Positions 10,121 to 20,428 of a DNA stretch of 64,000 bases are shown here, one piece after another. Location: assembly GCA_000333855.2 (NCBI GenBank), contig CM007348.1:301758-365757 (forward strand). Direction: 5' to 3'. Every line of letters begins with the position of its first letter. Positions within the stretch are counted from its first letter, which is position 1. The translations under genes were made by a program, and so were the position numbers. The DNA is from Endotrypanum monterogeii. Lineage: Eukaryota > Euglenozoa > Kinetoplastea > Trypanosomatida > Trypanosomatidae. A model generated the notes under the pieces. It did not search any database. It was not told the origin of the DNA and worked only from the letters and a program-made list of their open reading frames with translations.

Positions 10121-12664
10121 CATGCACACATATTATATATATAGTATGTATCGATCCGTGCGGAAGAGGAGCAAGTCAAAACATATGATGCGTTTTCTTT
10201 TTTTTTTTTGTGGTTGTTTGTGAGTCGTGAAGCACTGTGGTCCTGAGTCACTGATAGGGAGTGCGTTAAAATTCGCAAAGTGGGGGACCCAACAGGAGGT
10301 GAGTGGGACTCGGGCATTAGACAATTCTTCTTCTTGTTCGTAGATGGCGCTCATCAAAAGGAAACTGTAGCTCCGCGAATGGCGTTTAATCGGTATCCAA
10401 CCGATGGGGAAAGATGTCTTTGAGAACATGACGAGGCTTTGCTCCCCCGTACCGTTCATTAGCCACCAGAAGTGGCGGGCTGGTACATGCCAGGGTCCGT
10501 GTGCACACGAGAGCGGATGCTGAGCCTGCATCACATGCCTGTAGATGATAGGAGCATGTGGGGGAGGAAAACACGGGGGTTTTCAAAGGAGTGCTTTCAC
10601 GTGGGCAGAGGCAGATGTAAAGAGTGCATTTTTCGCTGTCGCTCATCAACTCAAGAGCCAAAGGGTCGTTGTTTCTATTTTTGCGTGGTGGCAGTTTATT
10701 TTTCGCTGCATTTCCCTCTGTTTATCTTATCCCGCAATATGCGCCCACAGAATGTGGAGGGGAAGGGGGGGGGGAGGGCGGAAGGGGGAAAGGGGGAAAG
10801 GGGGAAGTGTGTGTCTTTTCCCGTTTTCTTTTTTGTTCCTCTTTTTTTTTTGTTTTCCTCCCCGATTTCTGTTCTTCTTCCCGTGGCTGACTTATCGTCT
10901 CTCCCAGGCGGGAGGCGCCTCTTCACCCCCTTTCATGTTGCTCTGCTGTGGTGTGTCCTCTCGCCATTGTGAGCTTGGTCAAAGAGGATCAAAAACAAAC
11001 AAATATTCATTTTGAACGAACTGGGAAACACATTTATACCACCGCCATATATACGTGCGTGTTTCTGGGCAACGTTTCTTCTTCATACCATATCGATGTC
11101 AGATCGACACTTGGAACAACAGAAGAACGTTGGCGGTGCATACAGATCTGAATAAAAGAGCAACGTAAGGGATGTCATACATACTTCCCCCCCTCGTTAC
11201 ACACAAACATACACACACACACACACACACAGCTGCAAGCTCATCCGTGTGGGCTGCTGACACACTGCATAGGAGTTGGAGAAATAGTCTGCCGTGTGTG
11301 TTGGCAGAAACGGGTTTTTTTTTTTACTATTATTATTGTTGTTTTACTTTTTCACTGTAAGTGTTCGTGCCTTTTTTTTTGTTCTCCATGCCCTCTTACA
11401 CTGCGTTGTTTTGTTTGGACGCGACACACATGCACGTACGCTCACTTTGTATGTTTCCTTTTTTTTTGTGTTTCTACTATTCAGGCGGCTGTAGGGCGGA
11501 GAACGGTTGCGAGAGGTAGCGAGTGGAGTTCAAGGTAGCGTGGGGTAGAGGAGATGTGAGCGTCCCCTGTCCTTTTTTTTCCTTTTCGCGTTCTTCCCTT
11601 TGACTGCTTTGCCCCCTCTCATTTCGTGCTTATGTGTCTCGTGTTCTGTCATGGCTTTTCTTCCTGTGTGCGTTGATCTGTCTGCTTCTCTGGCCCATTT
11701 CTTTGGCTGTATTTTTCTCTGTTTCTCGCTTTCTTTTTTTTTTTTTTTTGGATGTTTGTCTGTCTTTGTTATTGTGAAAAAATCTTTTTTTTCTGGTTCC
11801 TTCTTCAGGTGTTTTTCTTCCTTGAGTTTTTTTTCTCCCTTTATCCCTACCTTCCTTCTCCTCCTCCCTTGTCAGCTGATAGCTTCCTTTGGCATTGCGC
11901 ATGCACGCAGACGGCCATGCCTCCCTCTTTTTTTTTTTCTCGGCTACAGACACCCTTGGAAACGCACAAAGAAGCAACAAGACAAACATCATCCGCAACA
12001 AAACATGTATTACTGTGTTGTTGTCCACTGTCGTTGGCGGGGTGCAGGCGTTGCCATGAAAAAAAAAAAGAAGAGGACTGATGGAGAAGTAGGAGACAGA
12101 AGGGCAAACGCTTGTGTGATGTCACACCGCTCGATCCCCAACACTTTTGAACCCCTCTTCTTTTTTTTTTTTTTGCAGCCAGGGAGTGGATGGGAAAGGT
12201 GTGTGTGTAGAAATGGAAGAAGCGGTCCACGGAAGCCGTCATCTCCCAATGACGCAGTCCACGATACGCTTTAACAAATGCTATACATTTTTTTTTCAGA
12301 TTCACAGATGGGGCAGTCACGCCCTCACCCCCCGCCCGCTTCCGTCTCCGAGTGTATCACTTCGCTATTTACTGCCCCTCAACTGCTCCCTTTCTCTTCC
12401 CGACAAGACGGGGGCGCCATTTTCTTTGTTTTTTTTCTGTACAAGGGCATCATAACACACTGGCCCCCCCTCTCCCCCTCTCCCCCTCCCCCCCATCAGC
12501 TAAAGGAAAACGGGAGCAACATTTTATTTCAATATCGTGCGCACCAGAGAACTAATATCTCGTTGACAACCTTCCGCACGCCTTTCCTGGGCCGGCTACG
12601 GTTTCCCATCACACCAGGTTCTCCGGTGCAAAATATTATCAAAAAAAAACAGAAAATTTATACA
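9930..12664. other. Spacer upstream of the acyl-CoA synthetase gene
   Basis: No gene recognised. It contains a TA microsatellite (10090-10130), a G-rich run (10758-10806), a CA repeat (11211-11231) and many T homopolymers. A strong pyrimidine tract at 12411-12440 followed by AG at 12445-12446 is a plausible spliced-leader acceptor for the next gene, giving a 5'UTR near 220 bases. Confidence 0.55.
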
Positions 12665-14887
12665 ATGTTTCGCCCCGTGTCCTCCCTGTTGGCCCATGTG
12701 CCCTACGCCGTACTTTTTGAACACAGCCACGTCCTCAGCAGTTTTTTTCAGGCGCAGCCATCGAGGGTAGCGCTGACGCTGGAGCTGCCAGGAATGCCTG
12801 AGATGCAGTTCACATACGGCCAGCTACAGCGCGACGTGGTTGCACTAGCAAATCTAATGGTTCAGCGGAAAGAGTCTCTGGCGCTTTCACAAGGTGAAGC
12901 CTCGCTGAGCTGGTTGCAGCCGCGCAAGCCGACACACGTGCGCAGTGTGTTTGCGCAGGGCGATCGGACGCCCAGCTGTGATTATATGAAAGACACAGGC
13001 TTCTACACGACATGTTTGCTGTGCAGCCCTGGTTACATGTTTGCCGTGTCACTCCTAGCGAGCTGGTCCCTGAACCAGTTGACGGTGCCGATGTCAGTAT
13101 CCCAGCGATACCATGATGAGCTAAGCTATGTGCTGGAGCATAGCGGCACCCGCACAGTTGTTGGGGAAACACGCTGGCTGAAGAAAAAAATTCCTGAAGC
13201 GTACGAGGAATTATACATCCGCAGTGAGGCGGACGTTGACCGCAGACCACGTAGCGTCCCCAGTGCAGAAGGGACACAGGGGGGCTCGAAGTTGAAGCCG
13301 AGCACATACCTGACGGACACTGTCCTCGACGTCACACTCTTGCTCCAGGAAATTACTGCCAAGCGCGAAACGATGAGGTTCGCTGAGCTCGAGATAGAGT
13401 GGCTACCACCGGCGGAGAGCGGCCTTGCACCCCTGCGGAGTGCGGAGGATGTGATGAAGCGTCTCGATGATGAGCGGGTCGCGGCCAAGGCGCGCGATAT
13501 GGATCGGCAAGCGATGATCGCACAACAGGAGCACCTTCGTCGGAACCGTGTGCCGGACGAAGCCTCGCGAGGTTTGACTGGCGAGGGTCCTGACGGGTAC
13601 AGCAAGGATCTCTTATGCTTTGACTCAGAGAACCTTGGTGAGCTAAACCCGGTGTATCGTCGCTGGTACGCCGACCCGTCGACCCGCCCTGGTAAATACG
13701 ATGACTGCCTCATGCTCTACACATCGGGTACGACGGCCAAACCAAAGGGTGTGGTGCACACTCACGCCAGCGTCGGTAATATGGTAAGGATTCTTCAGGA
13801 TGCGTGGAAGTGGCGCGAGACGGACTCTGTTCTCCACGTCCTGCCGTGGCATCATATTCACGGTCTGGTTAACATTCTCCTCTGCGCCATTGCTTCCCAC
13901 GCACGCTGCGTGGTCACCTCCTTCGACGACGCAGCACGGGTAGCCCATCGACTAGAACAGGGCGATATCACACTCTTCATGGCGGTACCGACGGTCTACA
14001 CAAAAATGATTGATGCAGTGCAACGGAGGTTTAGCCCTGTTGAGAAGTCGGGATTTCGGAAAAGCTGCATGGAATCTGTGCGCCTCATGGTCTGTGGCAG
14101 CGCCCCACTCCCGTTGCCTACCCTCCATCAGTTTCGCGAGATCTCGGGTCACACGCTTCTGGAGCGCTACGGCATGACGGAGACTGGTATGACCCTCAGC
14201 CAACCCCTCTATCCAATCTCCGATCGTCACTGCGGCACGGTCGGCTCACCTTTGCCGACAGTAGAAACATATGTGTACCAGCCAGAAGCCGCGGAGTCAA
14301 CAGAGCAGATGTCGGCCAAGAAAGCGGATTTTGACGAGGTTGGAGCATTAAGCATCGCATCGGACTCACTGTTCGACCGCTACTGGAACAACCCCACTGC
14401 GACAAGGAAAGATGTGCGGACGAATGCAGCAGGGGTGCGGTTTTTTGACACGGGCGATAGCGTCGGGGTGCTGCGAGAGGCGGGAAAGTCCGAGGTTTAC
14501 ACGATTCTCGGGAGGTCGAGCGTAGACATTATCAAATCACGCGGGTACAAGCTTTCAGCACTGGAGATTGAGGCTGTACTGCTTTCGCGTGAGGATTTGT
14601 TTTACGAGATGGCTGTCCTAGGCGCTGCCGACCCTGTGCAGGGAGAAAGCGTTGTGGCTGTCGTCGCAATGCAGCCAGAGGCAGCGAAAGCCAGGGGAAT
14701 CGTCTTTGACGACGAACACTCAGTGCTGGAGTCTGCAAGGGTCACGGATGAGCTGAAAAAGGCTGCTCTAGAGTTGCTTGCGCCATATAAGTGTCCGTCG
14801 CGGTACATTTTTATGCCAGCAATCCCGCGTAATGCAACAGGTAAGGTTAACAAGAAAAGCCTGAAGAAGATGTTGCACCTTCCGTAA
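12665..14887 (+). CDS. AMP-binding acyl-CoA synthetase, ACSF3/malonyl-CoA synthetase type
   Basis: 740 aa ANL-superfamily enzyme: it activates a carboxylic acid to an acyl-adenylate and transfers it to CoA. The P-loop YTSGTTAKPKGV starts at residue 352, WHHIHGL lies near 395, the YGMTETGM motif at 502-509, FDTGDS near 595, the hinge GRSSVDIIKSRGYKLSALEIE near 615-635, and the C-terminal NATGKVNKK carries the catalytic Lys727. SVDIIKxxGYKxSALEIE is the form seen in ACSF3, which makes malonyl-CoA in mitochondria, so malonate (or methylmalonate) is the best substrate guess. The protein is about 150 residues longer than typical ACSF3 because of charged sequence around residues 190-345. ATG 12665 starts the conserved N-terminus; an open in-frame extension to 12278 is low-complexity and unlikely to be translated. 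The first 20 residues could be a mitochondrial targeting sequence. Confidence 0.85.
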   Translation: MFRPVSSLLAHVPYAVLFEHSHVLSSFFQAQPSRVALTLELPGMPEMQFTYGQLQRDVVALANLMVQRKESLALSQGEASLSWLQPRKPTHVRSVFAQGDRTPSCDYMKDTGFYTTCLLCSPGYMFAVSLLASWSLNQLTVPMSVSQRYHDELSYVLEHSGTRTVVGETRWLKKKIPEAYEELYIRSEADVDRRPRSVPSAEGTQGGSKLKPSTYLTDTVLDVTLLLQEITAKRETMRFAELEIEWLPPAESGLAPLRSAEDVMKRLDDERVAAKARDMDRQAMIAQQEHLRRNRVPDEASRGLTGEGPDGYSKDLLCFDSENLGELNPVYRRWYADPSTRPGKYDDCLMLYTSGTTAKPKGVVHTHASVGNMVRILQDAWKWRETDSVLHVLPWHHIHGLVNILLCAIASHARCVVTSFDDAARVAHRLEQGDITLFMAVPTVYTKMIDAVQRRFSPVEKSGFRKSCMESVRLMVCGSAPLPLPTLHQFREISGHTLLERYGMTETGMTLSQPLYPISDRHCGTVGSPLPTVETYVYQPEAAESTEQMSAKKADFDEVGALSIASDSLFDRYWNNPTATRKDVRTNAAGVRFFDTGDSVGVLREAGKSEVYTILGRSSVDIIKSRGYKLSALEIEAVLLSREDLFYEMAVLGAADPVQGESVVAVVAMQPEAAKARGIVFDDEHSVLESARVTDELKKAALELLAPYKCPSRYIFMPAIPRNATGKVNKKSLKKMLHLP

Positions 14888-15646
14888 AAGTCGATATGTG
14901 CGGCGCGTGCTGACGCCATATCTTCAGGGTAGAATTCTGATCACTATTATGTGTGCGGGAGGGGGCATTTCGCTGCTGGGTATACGGGAGGGTTTTGGGG
15001 CGGAGATGGTGCGCGTTCCTTTGGCGGCCCAGCTTTTTTTTGTTTGCTTGTTCTGCACTGCTCACAAGGAGACGTGAGCATGTGCGTGCGTAGATGTCTG
15101 TGGCCCGCTTGGCTGGCAACCTCAAAAAAAAAAAAAACTGCTCATGAAAGAGCACATATATCGAAAATAAAAAGATTCACATACATGCAAACTCGTTTTA
15201 GCGCTTGTCATTGGAGGCCGCGTACAAAACTTGACATCTATTCTTGTCTTTTGTGTCGCTTCCGGAGGTTCGTTTGTGTGGCTGTATGTGCGCGCTCTTC
15301 GGAGTCTACATACCGAGCTGCTTCTCGTGTAGTTGATCACGAATGATGCAGACACCCGCATACCTCATTTATATGGCACATAACATATAATCAAAGGAAT
15401 AGCTCCTCACAGCTCGTGCGCCTACTCGTCCCCTCCTCTCCTCCTCCTTTGTGTAGTACAATCAAGTGGTTGCTCGTGCTGTTGTGGGCTGTCCCCTCCC
15501 CTCCCCTCCCCTCCCATCCTCTCTCTTTTTTGCTTTGTTAAACCCCCGTTCCCATTCTCCCATCCCCATCCGCTCCGCACGGCTTTGCTTCCCTACCTCT
15601 TTGTTTTTTCCTCTTAATTCACCCATCTAAACTCATCACGTGCTCT
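14888..15646. other. Spacer with strong pyrimidine tracts
   Basis: No gene seen. Pyrimidine tracts at 15430-15450 (followed by AG at 15455-15456) and 15493-15616 precede the next gene. No AG dinucleotide occurs between 15467 and 15655, so the acceptor is probably 15456 or nearby. Confidence 0.55.
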
Positions 15647-18046
15647 ATGTTATCCAGCCCTACACATCGTGCAGGGGGTCGGTGCGCGTACTCCAAGTCG
15701 GGGACAGAGGACGCGACTGCATTTCAATGGTCTGCGTCGAAGGAGACGGTCACGTTTGACACGACACAGGGAGATGTGCGCCAGAGCGCGCGGGGCTCGG
15801 TTGCGCGCCGAACCTCTCAAGTCTCCTTTAATATTCCGGGCGATGGTGCTCACCCGATCACCTTCAGTGAGGCTTTGAAGGTCTACAACAAAATTCCCCA
15901 CGGTGATTTCTCGTCGCAGCCCCCCAAGGACCCGGAAAGGGCTGCGCTGTCCTTCAGTGATTGGCTGGGTGTGGTGGAGAAGGAGCAGGGTGCGGATACG
16001 AAGACACAGTTCTCACAATTGTCCTTGTGGTGTCGCCAGGAGGCCCTAATAGCACAGACCCCATTTGCAGCGGTGGTGATGTGCCCAAGGCTGTTTGAAA
16101 CAGAAGAGGAGCTACAAGGTGTGTCAGCTGTCATTGACGCCTTTGCGTTGCGCACATTTTACGTCCAGACACTTCCGATGGTGGCCAAGCTGTCGGATGT
16201 GGCGCAGGTGTTTCTGGAAAGTCCTTCACACCTTCCTGTGAGGCTGCGCGGCAGCGTTGGACATAGAAGGGGCATTTACGCCCACACGACCGTACCATGC
16301 CATGGCGGACGCGATGCGATCAAGCTTTTGAAGCGGTCTGCTGCGCTTCAGGAGGCAGTTAGAGACACACAGTGTCTCCTGCTTAACGATCACTGTCCCA
16401 TAACTACGCTGTGCTTGCATTGTTTTGTGGTGGCCGGTTGCTGCGTCGCAGCAGAGGCAGTCTGCGACGAAGCCTACACCGCGATTTTTGGTGTTAGACC
16501 CAACAACCAAGACGTGGCCATGGGGTCAGATGATATCGGCGATGACTCGGACTCACACGTGACAGTCGACAAGCCGAACGATCCTCTGGGGGCGTTGTCC
16601 GGGGAAAAAAGAGGTGATCCGTTTGCCCACCGCACGGCCACCGAAGTTGTGGCGTGTGGAATGAAAACATATGTTGAACACGTTGTTGGCCGTGTGGTGG
16701 GCAAACGCTCTTACACCGCGCTATTGACGGCAGAGGTCAGAGGCTTTGATCCACGCGTCCTGAGGTCCCGAGGGGTTGGACAGCCGCACTGGCCAGCGAT
16801 GAGGCCGACTCTGCTCCACCTCAGGCCCTCACCATTCCAAGAAACAGATCTGCGGTTTCGACTTCTCTCGTTGGGGTGCGCCGACTCCTCCTCGTTCGAG
16901 GCCTTTGGGCTGCAGGAGCTCCGCCACATCGGCGACGATGTCGTCCAGCGGACGCGTTCAGGGATGAGGGTGCCGCCGGTGCTTCGTTTCCTCGACGGTC
17001 GTGGGGCGGATCGGGTTGAACAGTTGTCACCCACGCCACCCATCCTCTCCATGTCGTCTCGTCTTGAAAATGGAGCAACGCCGAATCCCAGAACGTTGGG
17101 AAACGACAAGTCCAGCCCTTCCAAGACCGACAAGGCTACCTTTGAGAGCAGCACAACCACCTCCAACCCTCTTGCCACCTCGATGATTCTCCATGTTCAC
17201 GCTGCGAGCTCTCTCCCGCAGAGCCACCACCAATTCCCTGACGAGGGGACGCGCCTGCGGAGCTCATATTCCGAGGGAGAGACATCCAAAGGCGCGCACA
17301 CACGGCCGCGCTCATCTCTGTTGCTAGTGAGCTCCCTGCCCTCAGCGATCACCTCTGTCAGACAGTCGACGATGGCCTCCGACAAAGGGGATACCTGGGT
17401 GTCACGATCGGTAGATGACACCCAGAAGAGGCGACCGCTCGGCAAACCCTGCCCCTCGCCCGCACAGGTCTTGTCTTCAACTCCCTGGAACTCGACGAGT
17501 GAAGATAGGAACACGCATTCCTTGATGACGGACCAATCTGGCAAGGACAGGGCGAGGGAAATAAGCCCCCCAAGCTTCTGCGAATGCGGCTCCGTCCATC
17601 ATCCGGTACAAGACTTACATTTTAATCGTTCAGCCTTTCTCACTACTACGATGACCTCAACACGCGCTGAAAGGGTTCAGCGTCTCCCCTCGCGTCGTGG
17701 GGCCACGCCTTTCACTTCGTCCCTACTGTCCGTGCCTGAGGTGTCGCGCTGCAAGATGTCGTCGGCTAGTTCCACGCAAGACAGTTCGTCGGTGGACCGC
17801 CCTCACTCCGATGGCATCAGCGCCCTCAGCTCGAATTCTTCTCGCCTGCCAGAGCGTCGTCGCTCCAACGCGACGAGCAACCTCAGCGAGCATCGGCTCT
17901 ACATTGTGACGAGCAGCGGGTCACCAAGGCTGCGTTCATCCCTGCTGCCGCGCCGTCGGCTGTCCTTGGCTGGCGCGACTTCTGTCGGCGAAGCTCCGTG
18001 TGCGGCTTCCGGTCACGTAGCCGCTCTGTCCGTCGGGACGTCCTAG
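15647..18046 (+). CDS. Conserved-looking hypothetical protein with Ser-rich C-terminal half
   Basis: 799 aa, function not recognised. Residues 1-60 are basic and low complexity. About residues 60-290 look globular, with a hydrophobic Cys/His-rich stretch (LCLHCFVVAGCCVAAEAVCDEAY) near 260-282. That stretch superficially recalls a phosphatase loop but lacks the HCx5R signature. A second ordered segment spans about 325-465, including FDPRVLRSRG, LLHLRPSPF and LRHIGDDVVQRTRSG. From about 480 to the end the chain is Ser/Thr/Arg/Pro-rich and probably disordered. No membrane segment or signal peptide. Codon use and GC are like neighbouring genes, supporting real coding. The start is the first ATG of the frame, but no AG lies close upstream. 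Confidence 0.75.
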   Translation: MLSSPTHRAGGRCAYSKSGTEDATAFQWSASKETVTFDTTQGDVRQSARGSVARRTSQVSFNIPGDGAHPITFSEALKVYNKIPHGDFSSQPPKDPERAALSFSDWLGVVEKEQGADTKTQFSQLSLWCRQEALIAQTPFAAVVMCPRLFETEEELQGVSAVIDAFALRTFYVQTLPMVAKLSDVAQVFLESPSHLPVRLRGSVGHRRGIYAHTTVPCHGGRDAIKLLKRSAALQEAVRDTQCLLLNDHCPITTLCLHCFVVAGCCVAAEAVCDEAYTAIFGVRPNNQDVAMGSDDIGDDSDSHVTVDKPNDPLGALSGEKRGDPFAHRTATEVVACGMKTYVEHVVGRVVGKRSYTALLTAEVRGFDPRVLRSRGVGQPHWPAMRPTLLHLRPSPFQETDLRFRLLSLGCADSSSFEAFGLQELRHIGDDVVQRTRSGMRVPPVLRFLDGRGADRVEQLSPTPPILSMSSRLENGATPNPRTLGNDKSSPSKTDKATFESSTTTSNPLATSMILHVHAASSLPQSHHQFPDEGTRLRSSYSEGETSKGAHTRPRSSLLLVSSLPSAITSVRQSTMASDKGDTWVSRSVDDTQKRRPLGKPCPSPAQVLSSTPWNSTSEDRNTHSLMTDQSGKDRAREISPPSFCECGSVHHPVQDLHFNRSAFLTTTMTSTRAERVQRLPSRRGATPFTSSLLSVPEVSRCKMSSASSTQDSSSVDRPHSDGISALSSNSSRLPERRRSNATSNLSEHRLYIVTSSGSPRLRSSLLPRRRLSLAGATSVGEAPCAASGHVAALSVGTS

Positions 18047-20405
18047 CGTAGCCATGCTTTGGCTACCAGTATCTCTCGCACATAGCATCGAGTACTTCCC
18101 CCCCCCTTCTCCCGTTAGCGATTATGCGGCAATGTGTGCCAGTGCACGCTGCCAGTGTTGTACACTTCAACACGCCAATCCAATACCCGGCAGGGGTGGT
18201 GGTGGTGGCTCTGCCTTGTCCCTGCCCCAAGAGGGGGGGACAATGTTGCTCCCGCCATGGTGCGGCATCGCTGTTCCACCAATCGGAGCAGACGCACACA
18301 CGCCACCATAGAATTCACGAGAGCTTCACGAAAAGAGTGAGTTGTTTGATCTAAAAAAAAAAAACATAGTTGGTAATCATGCCTCTAGCGTGACACGCCG
18401 AGAGGCTTGCCTAGGACTCGGTTCCTCGCCGACAGCCGAGCCCACAGGCTGCCGGCTTCCGTTGAGGCGCACATTTTTACCTTCGCGTGTCTGGAGCTGA
18501 TAGCGCAGCAGATACTCGATGACAGTGTGTGTGTGTGTGTGTCTGTGCAAAAGCCCGTAAGCTTCGTGAATTGTTTTCAACGGAAGGTGTTGACCCCTCC
18601 CAGCACAGCTTTGTGTAGTGTGGGGATAAGCAGTGTGTGTGGATATATATATTCCTCTCCTTGACTTTCTTACCCGATCACCTTTTCCCCCTTTTTTTTT
18701 CTGTGTTGGAGCCCGACTAGTGTAGGTGTGTGACTAAGAGGATGAGGAGGGATGTTCCGCGCTCCTACTGCCTAGTCGACAGTTGCCTACATGTAAGAGG
18801 GCTAGTCTTCCTGCATCAGACCTTTGAGGACGATGCTTGTCGTGGTATCGATGTCTTCGGTAAATATCCCTTGTCTGCTATTCTTTTTTTGTTGTTGTTG
18901 TTGTTCCAGGGCGTGGTTTCCAGGGATACTGGCCCGTTTTTTTTTTCCAGCTTTCTGATTCAATGCTTTCAGTATCTTTCCTGGAGCTTCTCTTCTATTG
19001 TGCCCTCATGCCTGTCTGCGCTTTTTTTTTTGCAGAGAAATCTGTTCGGCTCGGCATCTCCACCTCTTCACGTGGACGCATCTGTATTCATAAGCGCATC
19101 TGTCTGTTTCTTTCCGTGTTTGTAACTACCCTATCGATCAATCTTTCTGCTTTTTTCTCAAGCCTATTTCACGACTGTATTCCGACCCACACTATTATTA
19201 TTATTATTATTATATGGAGAGCTGTTTCTTGATTTCGTCCTTATACAGAAGAACGAGGTCATTTGCGAAAAGGCGCTTGTGCTGGACTGCATGTCCTCTC
19301 TCCCTCTCTCCCTCCCTCCCTCCCTCCCTCCCTCCCTCCCTCCTCTCACCCCCCTTCTTTCTTTCTTACACACACCAACATAGGTCACAGGAAAATTTCC
19401 GCAATGAAAAAAAAAACGAGCCGTCGAACCAACAAATCAATACCAAAAAAAAAATAGATATATACATGTTGGACATTTTTTTTTTTTCAAATACAAAAAG
19501 GAGTATCATCCTCGCTTTCTTCGCCCTTCGCAATGGATCGTTGGTTGAGTCGTTTGTTCATACCCGACTTGGGTGTCGAGGCAAGCGGTTTCAGTGCTAA
19601 AGATTTCTCTTTGCTCTCTTTTCCCCTGAGCTACATCTTTTTTTTACTGCCTCTTTTTTTTTTCTGCAGTGAGCGAGCGTGTAGCGTTGACCATTCCAGC
19701 ACGTCCGAATAGGAGCGCTGCTCATCGAGGCCCTCATTCTCCTTGTTCTTCTCCCCCCTTTTTTTTTTCCATCATTATCCCCGATAGTTTTGTATTTTCA
19801 TCTTCTCCCCCTCTTCCCTCTTCTCCTCCCTATACATTTATACAAGCATATATTTACATGTTTATATCTTGAGCCTCGTCGATCCTGTCGATCGCGCGCC
19901 CCGTCGTGGTATTATTATTATATATATATATATATATATTATTTTTTTTTTTTGTAGCCCCCCTCTCTTTTCTCCATCTGTTTTCCTTTTTTTTTCTCAT
20001 AGTCTTCTGCATTGCTTTTGCGACGGGTCAAGCAAAAAAGAAAAGCAAAAACCATAACACCGCGCACACTTCAGTGTTTGCAAAAGCGCGTGTACACCCT
20101 CACTTTTTCTACGTTTTAACTCTTCCTCTGAATTGATTCTATCCAGACACATCATGATAACATGCGTCTCTTCCCCTACTGCCCTCCCCCATCCTCCGAA
20201 TCACTTAATATCTCATTTCTCATCACATATCGCTTCGAGTTTCACGTCCTGTTTGTGCGCTCTCTTAATCATACCTTGTCACGGACGACAGCGCGCATTT
20301 TTTTGTTAATTTTTTTTTCCTGGTTGCTTTCTTTTTTCCGGTTTCGTTTTTTTTTTCCTCCAGAAAGCAGGCTGCCGTCTTCTTTTCCCCCTTTCTGCGG
20401 ACGGC

Positions 20406-20428
20406 GGGTTATGGGTTATGGGTTATGG
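20406..20428 (+). repeat. Three GGGTTAT units (telomere-like heptamer)
   Basis: Three perfect tandem copies of GGGTTAT plus GG. The trypanosomatid telomere unit is TTAGGG, so each unit is that hexamer with one extra T. It lies well inside the chromosome, between the 15.6 kb and 22.9 kb genes. Confidence 0.9.

Noticed and set aside
12278..12664. Upstream in-frame ATG extension of the acyl-CoA synthetase
   Set aside because: 129 codons of pyrimidine-tract-derived sequence crossing the likely acceptor at 12446; not part of the enzyme family.
16380..16480. Possible phosphatase active site in the 799-aa protein
   Set aside because: The LHCFVVAGCC stretch lacks the Cys-x5-Arg signature, so no enzyme call is justified.
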